Positions 16,205-25,280 of a DNA stretch of 43,735 nucleotides are shown here, piece after piece; within the stretch, counting starts at the first letter, position 1; every line of letters starts with the position of its first letter. The notes beneath the pieces were generated by a model. It was not told where the DNA came from and ran no database searches. It worked only from the letters and a program-made list of their open reading frames with translations. Source of the stretch: Phormidium willei BDU 130791 (lineage in GTDB: Bacteria; Cyanobacteriota; Cyanobacteriia; Cyanobacteriales; Geitlerinemataceae); contig LSZA01000027.1 of NCBI GenBank assembly GCA_001637315.1, positions 1-43,735 on the forward strand, read 5' to 3'. The translations under genes were made by a program, and so were the position numbers.

Positions 16205-17281
16205 ATGCTAAACACTCTAAGCCTCACAGGGTTTCGTGGCTTCCAACAATTTGAACTTAGTCAATTAGGGCAAGTCAATTTGATTGTAGGTGAAAATAAT
16301 AGCGGTAAAACTTCAATTTTAGAAGCCATACAATTGCTGGGAAGCCACTCGAAACTAGACACCTTGACTGCGTTAATGATGAATCGAGGTGAATACCTAG
16401 TCAGAAATAACTTCAGTCATGACGGTGAACTCGATATTTGCCATTTATTTAATGGACATCAGCTTGATATTGGTCAGCACTTTAAGATTCTTGGCTCTCA
16501 AGACAATCATCTTAATTTTTTTGAGGTGACGATTAAAAGAGAGGAGCTAGAAACAGCGAAAACCCTTCAATCTGAAGGGATATTTAATGTCTGCTGGTCA
16601 AGTCCTGAGGCAGAAAATATCAAAATCCCTTTGTCGCCAGAAAATGGTCTACCCTTAACCTCTATCCCGCATCGTCGTCGCCATCTAAGCACTAATCATA
16701 GCAAGACTCAGTTTATCAAAACTTCATCATTGACTAGCCAAGCCATGATGGCATTATTTGATAATGTTGTTTTAACTCCGGACGAAACGTTATTAACAGA
16801 AGCACTCAGAACCATTGAACCCAATCTTGAGCGGATTGCCTCGGTTTCTTCTGAAAGAATTATTGCCGAATCGGGTTTATCTCATCAAGGTTTTGTGGCT
16901 CGACTCTCCAACTCAAAACAACGGGTTCCTATCGGAAGTTTGGGAGATGGAATCTGGAGAATGTTAGGGCTAACCTTAGCGATTGCTAATGCTAAAGATG
17001 GTATTTTGTTGGTTGATGAAATTGATACCGGACTGCACTTTACCACCATGTCAGATATGTGGCGACTGATTTGGGATGCCGCGAAACGGCTGAACGTTCA
17101 AGTCTTTGCGACAACTCATAATAGTGATTGTTGGCAAAGTTTGGCTGCGATCGCCAATTCTGAACATCCCAGTCCTGAAGGAATTACTATTCAACGGATT
17201 GAAAAAGATAAACCCCAAAGCGTTTTATTCACAGAACGCCAAGTGGCGATCGCCGTCGAACGAGGGATTGAGGTTCGTTAG
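16205..17281 (+). CDS. AAA family ATPase (OLD/RecF-like), first gene of a defence-like pair
   Basis: A 358-aa ABC-type ATPase of the AAA_15/AAA_21 group, related to the N-terminal half of OLD nucleases. It opens with LNTLSLTGFRGFQQFELSQL. Walker A is GENNSGKT (29-36), the signature-like segment is GSLGDGIWRML, Walker B is ILLVDEIDTGLH with D271 and E272, and the switch histidine lies in ATTHNSDCW. It is full length but lacks the C-terminal TOPRIM domain of fused OLD proteins. That role seems to be filled by the next gene, which starts 3 nt after this stop. ATPase-plus-TOPRIM pairs such as PARIS (AriA/AriB) act in anti-phage defence. By analogy this ATPase would gate its partner, but that is inference. 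Confidence 0.85.
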   Translation: MLNTLSLTGFRGFQQFELSQLGQVNLIVGENNSGKTSILEAIQLLGSHSKLDTLTALMMNRGEYLVRNNFSHDGELDICHLFNGHQLDIGQHFKILGSQDNHLNFFEVTIKREELETAKTLQSEGIFNVCWSSPEAENIKIPLSPENGLPLTSIPHRRRHLSTNHSKTQFIKTSSLTSQAMMALFDNVVLTPDETLLTEALRTIEPNLERIASVSSERIIAESGLSHQGFVARLSNSKQRVPIGSLGDGIWRMLGLTLAIANAKDGILLVDEIDTGLHFTTMSDMWRLIWDAAKRLNVQVFATTHNSDCWQSLAAIANSEHPSPEGITIQRIEKDKPQSVLFTERQVAIAVERGIEVR

Positions 17282-17284
17282 GAT

Positions 17285-17953
17285 ATGGCCAGTCGTTTAG
17301 ATAAAGTTTTACTCGTCAAGGGAAAACAAGAAGTTCGTCTAATTCCTGAATTGATGGAAGCCAACGGAATCGATTGGAGACCCCGAAAACAACCGACTGT
17401 TTATATCCGTGAGTATGATGGCTATGAAAAGCTGATCGCTCCTGATGTCATCACAACTGAATTACAAGCATCAGGACTTAAGATATTAGGGGTGATTGTT
17501 GATGCGGATGAGCAGCCAGAATCACGCTGGCAAAGTCTCAGAAATGCCAGTTTACAGGCTCTGCCTGATCTGCCAGAATTGTTGCCGAGTCGTGGGTTAA
17601 TTCATACCAGTCAGCAAAGGATTAAATTTGGTGTTTGGATCATGCCAGATAACCAAATGCGGGGAATGCTAGAAACCTTTTTAGCAGAGATCGTTCCCGA
17701 AGAAAAACAAGATTTATGGCAATTTGCCAAAAAGGTGACAGCCGAGGCTAAATCCCACCAGGCCCCGTTTAAAGACTCTCAGCGTGATAAAGCGAACATT
17801 TATAGCTGGCTGGCTTGGCAAAATCCCCCCGGCCGACAACTGCATCAAGCCGTTATGGAACGAATTTTAGACCCTCATCATCCCAAATCCAAACCCTTTG
17901 TGACTTGGTTTAAACGTCTGTATGACCTAGACTTATATGACTTAGACTCGTGA
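17285..17953 (+). CDS. DUF3226 TOPRIM-like protein, partner of the ATPase
   Basis: A 222-aa protein of the DUF3226 family, distantly related to TOPRIM nuclease domains. The opening strand reads DKVLLVKGKQEVRLIPEL where relatives have V-E-G, so the expected TOPRIM glutamate is lysine here (K12, codon AAG). Another glutamate, E16, lies four residues on. The acidic D-x-D motif is present as VDADE (D73, D75). Residues ~95-150 contain the DUF3226-type segment RIKFGVWIMPDNQMRGMLET, and the tail is helical and charged. The ATG lies 3 nt after the ATPase stop, so the two are surely co-translated. Loss of the glutamate may mean weakened or absent cleavage activity, or that E16 substitutes. The role is inferred from the pair. 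Confidence 0.8.
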   Translation: MASRLDKVLLVKGKQEVRLIPELMEANGIDWRPRKQPTVYIREYDGYEKLIAPDVITTELQASGLKILGVIVDADEQPESRWQSLRNASLQALPDLPELLPSRGLIHTSQQRIKFGVWIMPDNQMRGMLETFLAEIVPEEKQDLWQFAKKVTAEAKSHQAPFKDSQRDKANIYSWLAWQNPPGRQLHQAVMERILDPHHPKSKPFVTWFKRLYDLDLYDLDS

Positions 17954-18046
17954 TCTCGATGGTAACGCTGTCAGGCGATCGCCGCGATCGCTTGCTACAA
18001 TAGTCCACAATCGAGCCAATTCCTATCCCATCACAGGGTAATCGCC

Positions 18047-19687
18047 ATGATTGCGGTGCGTCGTTCCTTTTGGATATTCGCCAGCTTCGGGGTTCTCCTC
18101 AGTTTAACCTTTGGTTGTCGCGCTCCCTGGACCGTACAACCAGGTCAACTCAACCGATTACCCCCTCTCCCTCAACATCCACAAATTGAAGTTTACTTCA
18201 ACCAAAACCCCGCCCAAGACTATCGCGATCCCTACCGCGATATTAACCGCAACGGCGATAACCTCGAACAACTCCTCATCGATAACATCGAGAACGCCCA
18301 AAACCGCATTGACATCGCCGTTCAAGAATTACGACTTCCAAAACTCGCCCAAGCCATCGCCCGCCAACATCAAGCCGGAGTCGCCATTCGCCTCATCCTC
18401 GAACATGATTATAACCGTCCCTGGAGTGACTATAGCCCCGAGGAAATTCGCCAATTCGACGATCGCCAACGCGCCCGTTACGACGAAGCCAAACGCTTAA
18501 TTGATCGCGACAACGACGGCGTGATGACTCCCGAGGAAATCGCCGAAAATGATGCACTCGTTATCCTACGCAACGCCCAAGTTCCCACCCTAGATGATAC
18601 TGCTGATGGCTCCCGAGGTAGTGGCTTGATGCACCACAAATTTGTCCTGATTGATAACAACATCCTTATCACAGGTTCGGCTAACTTCACCCTTTCAGGA
18701 ATCCACGGCGATATGGGAGAAACCGCCAGTCGAGGAAATCCTAATCATCTCTTGCGTATCGAAAGTCCTGAATTGGTGAGTGTGTTTCGTGAAGAGTTTA
18801 ATTTTATGTGGGGTGGGGATGGAGATGAGTCTCCCCAAAGTCGCTTTGGCTTGCAAAAACCGAATCGCCCATTACGCAGTTTTACCATCAATGACACTCT
18901 CGTTTCCGTTAAGTTTTCTCCGACTTCTACGACGCTTCCTTGGGAGGAGAGTACCAATGGTGCGATCGCAACAGCAATCGATAGCGCTCAGGAGAGTATT
19001 GATTTAGCTCTATTTGTGTTTTCCTCCCAACCCATCGCCAACCAACTTCTCGAACGCCATCAAACTGGGGTTGACATTCGCGCTTTGATTGACCGAGGAT
19101 TCGCCTTTCGCTATTATTCAGAAGGCTTAGATTTGTTGGGGGTTGCATTAGCCGATTCTCAATGTCGCTATGAAGTGGATAATCAACCCTGGGGGTCAGC
19201 AATTTCAACAGTTGGCGTTTCCCAACTTCCTCCCGGTGATATCTTACATCATAAGTTTGGTCTCGTGGATGATTCTCTAATAATTACGGGGTCTCACAAC
19301 TGGTCAAAAGCCGCTAACACCAGCAATGATGAAGCCTTATTGATGATTCAAAATGAGACCGTCGCCGCTCATTTTCGCCGAGAATTTGACCGACTTTATA
19401 CAACAGCAGTTTTGGGACTTCCTCCCTGGATGGTTCAACAGATCGAAGCACGAGAAGCTGAGTGTTCAGTCATAACGAATCGTAGCCGTGATATCCCAGA
19501 AGTTGTCAATTTAAATACCGCCACTTTAGAGGAGTTACAAACACTTCCCAGGATAGGAGAAGTTCTAGCACAACGTATTGTTGAAGCACGTCCATTTAGC
19601 CGTGTCGATGACGTGCGCCGCGTCTCCGGGATTGGTGAAAAAACAATTGAAGGGTGGGGCGATCGCGCTCAGGTTTTTAGTGATTAA
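18047..19687 (+). CDS. Lipoprotein phospholipase D-like protein with EF-hand loop and HhH tail
   Basis: A 546-aa exported lipoprotein (lipobox around LLSLTFGC). It holds two PLD catalytic halves with HKD motifs: HHKFVLID with H196 and HHKFGLVD with H401, each followed by ITGSANF or ITGSHNW. The full-length paired HKD active site is present, so phosphodiesterase activity (lipid or nucleic acid) is expected. Two additions stand out. Residues 153-164, DRDNDGVMTPEE, form a canonical 12-residue EF-hand calcium loop inside the first PLD half. The C-terminal ~55 residues are a ComEA-type helix-hairpin-helix DNA-binding domain (VNLNTATLEELQTLPRIGEV). Together they suggest a calcium-responsive envelope nuclease. 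It stands alone on the plus strand, converging on a histidine kinase gene with a 30-bp gap. Confidence 0.88.
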   Translation: MIAVRRSFWIFASFGVLLSLTFGCRAPWTVQPGQLNRLPPLPQHPQIEVYFNQNPAQDYRDPYRDINRNGDNLEQLLIDNIENAQNRIDIAVQELRLPKLAQAIARQHQAGVAIRLILEHDYNRPWSDYSPEEIRQFDDRQRARYDEAKRLIDRDNDGVMTPEEIAENDALVILRNAQVPTLDDTADGSRGSGLMHHKFVLIDNNILITGSANFTLSGIHGDMGETASRGNPNHLLRIESPELVSVFREEFNFMWGGDGDESPQSRFGLQKPNRPLRSFTINDTLVSVKFSPTSTTLPWEESTNGAIATAIDSAQESIDLALFVFSSQPIANQLLERHQTGVDIRALIDRGFAFRYYSEGLDLLGVALADSQCRYEVDNQPWGSAISTVGVSQLPPGDILHHKFGLVDDSLIITGSHNWSKAANTSNDEALLMIQNETVAAHFRREFDRLYTTAVLGLPPWMVQQIEAREAECSVITNRSRDIPEVVNLNTATLEELQTLPRIGEVLAQRIVEARPFSRVDDVRRVSGIGEKTIEGWGDRAQVFSD

Positions 19688-19717
19688 ATGTCTTGATTAT
19701 TGCTTCATTAAAACTTA

Positions 19718-21775
19718 CTATTTAATTGGTAAATCAAAGGTAAATGTTGACCCTTGTCCGACATGACTCTCCACCGCAATATGACCACCCATCATCTCCG
19801 CAAACTGAGAGGCGATCGCCAATCCTAGACCGGTTCCACCATGTTCTCGGGTACTCGAAGAGTCGGCTTGTGAAAAAGGCTGAAAAATGCGCTGATGAAA
19901 TTCCTCAGGAATGCCAATTCCTGTATCGGAGACAATAAAACGAATCATTGATTTTTTCTGCACAATAATCAATTGAATGCGTCCTGACATGGTGAATTTT
20001 GCAGCATTACTGAGTAAATTGAGCAAAATTTGCCGTACTCGCTGAGCATCACCATACACACATCCAGGAGAGTTTTTATAGATAACCTCCAAAGTATTAT
20101 TATTAGAATGAATCAAAAGATCGACTTTTGATAATACCGTATCAACCAAGCTTTGAATCTCAAAAATATCATAATTCAGGGCAATGCGTCCAGCTTCGAT
20201 TTTGGAGATATCTAAAATATCACTAATTATGATTAATAAATGTTGCCCGGAACTATGAATTCGTTGAACATCTTGAATTAACTCAGGATTGTCAAGATCA
20301 CTCAGTTCGTCTTCTAAGAGTTCGCTATAGCCAATAATAGCATTCAGTGGAGTGCGCAGTTCATGGCTCATATTCGCCAAGAACGCACTTTTAGCACGAT
20401 TGGCGGCTTCGGCGGCTTCTTTCGCGTCCTTGAGTTCGAGCCATCGCTGAAGTTCAGTAATATCCTGTAGACTGCCGATCGCATAATGTTCCGAAACAAC
20501 CGCCCGTTCGCGCACCAGACGCTCCTCACCATCAGCTCGCACAATTCGATAGTCCACACAGAACGAATCCTGATGCCTTAAAAAAGCTTGATACGCCTGA
20601 CAAACAGCCGCTTTATCATCCGGATGAAACGCAGATTCTAACCGCTGTCGATTTGGCCATCGCGGTGGACTCGTCCAACCAAAAATGGTTAAAATTTCCG
20701 GCGACCAATACATCTCGCCAGTTCTTAAATCCAAATCCCAATTTCCCAATTGGGTAATCCGTTGAGCATTCTCAAGACGGACTTGATTGCGCTTAAGAGA
20801 CGCTTCAGCCCGACGTTGCCCCGCTAGAGTGGTGGCCAGGACGAGGGACGCAACGGAGACAACGGTGATAAACGCCTGAAGAGAAAGAACCGCCTGGGTG
20901 ACCGTTCGAGCTTGAACTAAAAACGGTCCACTGTTGCGTAACATCCCCCAAACGGCCATGGTGGCAATGATGAGGTTGATCGAGACGGTTCCCCGTTTCC
21001 CGAAGCGTAACGCCGTCCACATGAGAATCGGAAACGGGAGATATTCTAGGGGAAATTCGTAACTTTGAGCGCGACTGCGGGAACAGAAGACAAACCAGCC
21101 AATCGCAATCGAAGCATTGAGAAGTAGCAGAATTTCCAGATAGCGTTTGAGCGATCGCTGGCGAAGCTCCTCTCGGGGTAAGTCATAGCGGCGATCGCAT
21201 AACGCCAAACAAACCGGGGTAATCGTCGCCAACCCCGTGATGTGACTCATCGTGATCAGCCAGCCAATTTCACCAAAGCTGAGACGATTGGCCAGATCAA
21301 GGCGGATTGCTCCTAGGATGGCTGTTTGCAGCAGCAGACTCAACAAAGCCGCCACCAGCGTCCCGACCGCCATTAACAAGGCGACATCTCGCAGTCGTTC
21401 CAAGGAGGAACGAAAGTGTAATCGCTTCAGCCAAACTGCGGTGACGAGAACTTGAAGGGTTTGGGCGATGGCCCAAGCAAGACTCAGGAACACGGACACT
21501 CCCTGAAAACACAGGCCAAGCAACGCTCCCAATAGGACACCGAGGCTAAGTCGTTGTCCTCCCAACAGCAATGCAGCCAGTCCAAAACCGGGAGGAACTC
21601 CGATCAGGGCAATCTGTAAATCAGTCCGGGAAACTGCATCAATTCCCCAATATAACATGATATACAAACCGACAAGCGCCAGAATATGACATCCTACATT
21701 TTGTTTGAGTCTCGTAAGTTGATTCAAGGTAAAGACTCTCCTCATTGGTCTGATATAGATTTTGAGCTTAGTCAC
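19718..21775 (-). CDS. MASE1-PAS sensor histidine kinase
   Basis: A 685-aa membrane sensor kinase. Residues ~25-310 form the multi-helix MASE1 sensing domain (starting near [20 protein letters not shown]). A PAS domain follows at ~335-450 ([20 protein letters not shown] to [19 protein letters not shown] strands). The HisKA domain has the phospho-accepting His471 in [19 protein letters not shown]. The HATPase_c domain has the N box [13 protein letters not shown]1 SDTGIGIP and G2 [10 protein letters not shown]. All catalytic motifs are intact and there is no receiver domain, so it signals to a separate response regulator; none is adjacent. MASE1 ligands are poorly known. It ends 30 bp from the PLD-like gene. 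Confidence 0.92.
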   Translation of the reverse strand: MTKLKIYIRPMRRVFTLNQLTRLKQNVGCHILALVGLYIMLYWGIDAVSRTDLQIALIGVPPGFGLAALLLGGQRLSLGVLLGALLGLCFQGVSVFLSLAWAIAQTLQVLVTAVWLKRLHFRSSLERLRDVALLMAVGTLVAALLSLLLQTAILGAIRLDLANRLSFGEIGWLITMSHITGLATITPVCLALCDRRYDLPREELRQRSLKRYLEILLLLNASIAIGWFVFCSRSRAQSYEFPLEYLPFPILMWTALRFGKRGTVSINLIIATMAVWGMLRNSGPFLVQARTVTQAVLSLQAFITVVSVASLVLATTLAGQRRAEASLKRNQVRLENAQRITQLGNWDLDLRTGEMYWSPEILTIFGWTSPPRWPNRQRLESAFHPDDKAAVCQAYQAFLRHQDSFCVDYRIVRADGEERLVRERAVVSEHYAIGSLQDITELQRWLELKDAKEAAEAANRAKSAFLANMSHELRTPLNAIIGYSELLEDELSDLDNPELIQDVQRIHSSGQHLLIIISDILDISKIEAGRIALNYDIFEIQSLVDTVLSKVDLLIHSNNNTLEVIYKNSPGCVYGDAQRVRQILLNLLSNAAKFTMSGRIQLIIVQKKSMIRFIVSDTGIGIPEEFHQRIFQPFSQADSSSTREHGGTGLGLAIASQFAEMMGGHIAVESHVGQGSTFTFDLPIK

Positions 21776-22148
21776 AGTACCAACGATAGATTCAGTCTAG
21801 CTAAGTAATCCATCCTAAGAACGCGATCGCTCCGACGACAGCCCCGTTGTGAGCAAAGGGGAAGTTCCATCTGGGCTCACATATCATCCTCAATACTATC
21901 GTTCTTCCCTCGCCTCAGAAGCATTTGAGGCGGTTGCCGCTCAAACTTAGAGTCGTGTCACCTAGCAAACCTCTGGCCCTTCTCGGTTCTTCACCAGGAG
22001 TTGAGGGCTATTATCCCAGAGGTGATGGTGTTGCTGTCTCCGTCTTCTCCAAAGGTGAACCGTCTTACCCGACGACGATTTCGGAAGACTGGTTATAATG
22101 AAAGACGATTTTTCCACACTCTGAGCTGATTACTACTTATAACTGGTC
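21776..22148. other. Divergent intergenic region, ~370 bp
   Basis: Between the kinase gene (minus) and the membrane nuclease gene (plus). It holds a HIP1 site near 21823 and a TATAAT at 22094-22099 toward the nuclease gene. I see no ORF with family resemblance and no RNA gene. Confidence 0.5.
22094..22099 (+). promoter_or_regulatory. Candidate -10 box (TATAAT) for membrane nuclease gene
   Basis: TATAAT 49 nt before the ATG at 22149. The -35 region is weak (no TTGACA-like hexamer at 16-18 nt). Confidence 0.4.
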
Positions 22149-23873
22149 ATGACATCTCGTTATTTAGCGTACGCTGCTGTTACTCTTTTGAGCTTTAGTC
22201 TTTGTCTCCTTGGCTTTCTGATTACATCCGAAGCCCCTCATCTCGGTGCTTTGATGGGATTTTTGGTCGGGGGTTCTTTGGGGATCTTAATTTTGCAGGT
22301 AAGTCGGTTTGACCCTCAATCAAAGTGGCGCCAAACCCCCCAAAATGACTCTCACAATTATCATCAAGTAACCACTCGACTTGATCTCTTGTCTAAGCAG
22401 GTGCAACAGTTAGGTAGCACCGATCAGCATGAATTCAAAAAGACCGAACAAAGTCTTCAAAAAATTAAGATAGAACTCGACAAACTGACAAATGACTTAA
22501 ATAAATTAAAACAGGCATTTAATCTAAAGAAAAATCAAGTTAAAGAAGAGCCTATAAACTCCTCCAAGGATGACGTACTAGATAATTCTTGTTGTCCCCC
22601 TTCACCTCATATCCAGCAGTGGCTGAACTCATACCAGGTTAAAGTTGTCAATTCTCATATCCGACAAGACGCAGACGCCATTTTGGATCAAACTGCAATT
22701 TTTATAGGTAGTCATTACTCACTTTTAAGTGATATGCTTCATAAAATACGTCAAAGCTTATCTTTAAAAAACTTTGGTTTTCAAATCCATTTAACTGGAG
22801 AATCTGAGCAAAAAATTAGCGCAGTCACAAATCTGGGTACAACTCTAAAAAATATGGGATTACTCAGCTATAGCTATCAAAATAAAGGTAGACAGAGAAT
22901 TGCTCACATTCGGACGTTGAACAGTCATGGAAATCAATTTTTAACTGGAGAATGGCTAGAGCGTTACATCTATCATCTCATTCAAAAAGTATTGGAGCAA
23001 AAAGATATTAATTACGAAGCCTTGATGAATGTAGTTGTGAAATGGAAAGACGGCAGCCAGGCTGAAATTGATCTGTTATTTTTCCTAAAGAATAGACCCC
23101 TATGGATTGAATGCAAAGTTGCTAATTGCGAGGAAGCCATTGCTCGCTACTCAAAACTCTCTGACTCTTTTGATTTAACTCAACACCAATTTTTTTTGGT
23201 GGGATTAGATTTAGCCGAGAATCAAGCCAAAGTGTTGACCGACATTCATCATATTCAAGTTTTAAGCCCTGAAGACGTACCGGCGGCAATTGAAAACAGT
23301 TTACGGGTATTTGATGGACATCAACCATCCCCTCATCCCAGAGCCAATTCAGGAGACTTGTCATCTCATCCAACCACCAGTCAGGCATTAAAGCCCTATC
23401 CACTAACCAGCCAAGAGCAACTTCAGATCTTCTTGACTCAAACCGATCTAAGACCTCTGCCTGAATTCCGATCGCACTTAATACAAAAACTGATTGAACG
23501 GGTGACCTCTCAATTGAAGCCGCAGCTAATCTCAGATATTAAAGATGGTTTGTATTCTGATTTTGATGGCCAACTCTCGAAAACGAAAATTTCAGGTTTT
23601 TTGAAAATCTGCCTAAAAGGAAGGTGCTTTTTGTCTGAAACGAACCAACCCGTTTTAGATTTTCAAACCCCCGTTGCCCGTCTGAGTTGCCAAAACACAC
23701 AAGAATTGGAGCAATACTGTATTGAGGGCTTAGCCTATCGGGTCTTGACTCAGGACTTGGAGTATTTTCAGTCAAGACACAAGTGCGAGCATTTCCAAGC
23801 CGTGGTCGGTGCTGCACCTCCAGATGCTAGCCGTATTGCGGTGCTGAAGCAGAGAATTGATAATGCAGTCTAG
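22149..23873 (+). CDS. Membrane-anchored PD-(D/E)xK nuclease (DUF1887-like)
   Basis: A 574-aa protein, unnamed in any family I can assign with certainty. Two hydrophobic segments lie at ~4-25 and ~31-50, forming a hairpin anchor. A heptad-rich coiled coil spans ~72-135. A PD-(D/E)xK nuclease domain sits at ~265-345: GEWLERYIYHLIQ with E268 and E271, QAEIDLLFFLKNRPLW with D308, and IECKV with E321 and K323. This resembles the nuclease half of DUF1887/Card1/Can2 effectors, which are activated by cyclic oligoadenylates, but I see no CARF domain. The C-terminal ~200 residues are of unknown function. It stands alone with its own promoter region and is AT-richer than its neighbours, which hints at transfer. 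A defence effector is possible; DNA repair is an alternative. Confidence 0.65.
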   Translation: MTSRYLAYAAVTLLSFSLCLLGFLITSEAPHLGALMGFLVGGSLGILILQVSRFDPQSKWRQTPQNDSHNYHQVTTRLDLLSKQVQQLGSTDQHEFKKTEQSLQKIKIELDKLTNDLNKLKQAFNLKKNQVKEEPINSSKDDVLDNSCCPPSPHIQQWLNSYQVKVVNSHIRQDADAILDQTAIFIGSHYSLLSDMLHKIRQSLSLKNFGFQIHLTGESEQKISAVTNLGTTLKNMGLLSYSYQNKGRQRIAHIRTLNSHGNQFLTGEWLERYIYHLIQKVLEQKDINYEALMNVVVKWKDGSQAEIDLLFFLKNRPLWIECKVANCEEAIARYSKLSDSFDLTQHQFFLVGLDLAENQAKVLTDIHHIQVLSPEDVPAAIENSLRVFDGHQPSPHPRANSGDLSSHPTTSQALKPYPLTSQEQLQIFLTQTDLRPLPEFRSHLIQKLIERVTSQLKPQLISDIKDGLYSDFDGQLSKTKISGFLKICLKGRCFLSETNQPVLDFQTPVARLSCQNTQELEQYCIEGLAYRVLTQDLEYFQSRHKCEHFQAVVGAAPPDASRIAVLKQRIDNAV

Positions 23874-23979
23874 TCTCTGCCCCCAGTGATCGTCCTAGCG
23901 CCGATCAGGTCAGAAACCCCGTACCATAGAAGAACGAGATCGTTAAACTATCGTTCTATTTGTTGCAATCGTTGTCTCG

Positions 23980-24516
23980 ATGGATAACAATCCTCTCTAT
24001 TTTCGCGCCCCCCGCGTCCCCCTCTGGCGGCGAGGCTGTGCCTTTGCCCTCGACAGTCTCATCGCTTGGTTACTGGCGACCCTCGTTGGAGGACCCGCCG
24101 TGACGGCCCAATTCGTGGTCTTTGCCCTGACTTGGTTTTCGATGCGGGTGATTGTCCCGACCTCCTATTTTGGCCAAAGTCCTGGCCGTTGGGCCTTTGA
24201 TATGCGAGTCGTCAGCGATCGCGACAACCGAACACCCCTCTGGCAAGATTTCGCCAAACGAGAGGCCGTCTCAGGACTCGCCGTGTTTTTAGCCCTAGTG
24301 GGATTTTTCAATCTCGGGTCTCGGAATGCCTTTTATCTAATTCTCCTATTGCCCCTCGGCATTGATGTCGGGGTCGCCTGGTTTGACCCAGTCGACCCCT
24401 CAGCCTTTCACGATCGCCTCAGTGAAACCCGCATTGTCGCCACCCGTCGCGGCTATTCCCTCGACCTCAAAGTTAAAAAGTGGGTTGCTCTAATCAGCCG
24501 AAATGTGAAACAATAG
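23980..24516 (+). CDS. RDD family membrane protein
   Basis: A 178-aa integral membrane protein of the RDD family (APRVPLWRRGCAFALDSLIA near the start carries the conserved Arg and Asp; helices at ~20-50, ~105-125 and ~128-145). RDD proteins are proposed cation/proton antiporters or transport helpers in some bacteria, but the function here is unproven. It lies 73 bp upstream of rpmG on the same strand, so some co-transcription with the ribosomal genes is possible, although the gap suggests a separate promoter. GC-rich coding with HIP1 sites matches the core genome. Confidence 0.8.
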   Translation: MDNNPLYFRAPRVPLWRRGCAFALDSLIAWLLATLVGGPAVTAQFVVFALTWFSMRVIVPTSYFGQSPGRWAFDMRVVSDRDNRTPLWQDFAKREAVSGLAVFLALVGFFNLGSRNAFYLILLLPLGIDVGVAWFDPVDPSAFHDRLSETRIVATRRGYSLDLKVKKWVALISRNVKQ

Positions 24517-24589
24517 TTGATCGTGTCTGAATTCTAAAAAATTCGGACAGATTCGATCCAACAGCGAGTATAACCAACCGAGTACAACT

Positions 24590-24778
24590 ATGGCTAAGGG
24601 CGTTCGCATTGTTGTGACCCTCGAATGTACAGAGTGTCGCACCAACCCTGACAAGCGGTCTAACGGCGTGTCCCGATACACGTCCCAGAAAAACCGCCGC
24701 AACACCACGGGACGGATGGAACTCAAGAAGTTCTGCCCCCATTGCAACAAACATACGGTTCACAAAGAAACCAAATAA
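24590..24778 (+). CDS. rpmG: 50S ribosomal protein L33
   Basis: A 62-aa ribosomal protein L33. [20 protein letters not shown], then a [20 protein letters not shown] stretch, shows the CxxC pairs of the zinc-binding (C+) form. It is a component of the large subunit near the E site. The order rpmG-rpsR is conserved in cyanobacteria and plastids. Full length with the standard start. Confidence 0.97.
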   Translation: MAKGVRIVVTLECTECRTNPDKRSNGVSRYTSQKNRRNTTGRMELKKFCPHCNKHTVHKETK

Positions 24779-24857
24779 CACCTCAGATGTCCCCTGGATA
24801 TCCTCTGAGTGTTGTGTCCATCGTCAATTGCCTTGTTATAGGAGTAACCACAAATTC

Positions 24858-25076
24858 ATGGCAGGATTTTACCGTCGTCGTATCTCCCCCATTAAACCCG
24901 GAGATCCCATTGACTACAAAGATGTTGAGCTACTGCGTAAGTTCATCACCGAGCGAGGAAAAATCTTACCTCGCCGCATTACCGGTCTGACCTCTCGCCA
25001 ACAACGAGATCTGACGAAGGCCATCAAACGCGCTAGAATATTGGCACTGTTACCCTTCCTCAACCGAGAAGGCTAA
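24858..25076 (+). CDS. rpsR: 30S ribosomal protein S18
   Basis: A 72-aa ribosomal protein S18, which binds S6 on the 30S platform. I start it at ATG 24858 ([20 protein letters not shown]); an in-frame ATG 30 nt upstream adds residues foreign to the family. The body [20 protein letters not shown] and tail LPFLNREG are canonical. It lies 79 bp downstream of rpmG. In that gap, CTCAGA (24782-24787) and TCTGAG (24804-24809) can pair, a possible leader structure. A further hairpin at 25157-25185 separates it from the RNase gene. Confidence 0.97.
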   Translation: MAGFYRRRISPIKPGDPIDYKDVELLRKFITERGKILPRRITGLTSRQQRDLTKAIKRARILALLPFLNREG

Positions 25077-25156
25077 CGTCACAATCTGACAAGACTCGGT
25101 TGATCGTAATTCGCAACCAGTAATGTCAAGCAGAATGTTACACAATACTGAGTGAA

Positions 25157-25185
25157 CCGGCACACTCCCCCCTCGGAGGTGTCGG
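25157..25185 (+). terminator. Hairpin between rpsR and rnb, attenuator or terminator
   Basis: CCGGCACACTCC and GGAGGTGTCGG form an 11-bp stem with one bulged A and one G-U pair around CCCCTC. There is no T-run behind it, so partial termination or RNA protection is more likely than full stop. Confidence 0.45.
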
Positions 25186-25280
25186 CTGTCAGTCATTCAT
25201 CATCTCAGCCCCCTGAGTCTGATGGGGTTGAGAGATCGTACAGGCGCTAAGGCGTTCGATGTAAGAGAGTTTAAGGGCTG

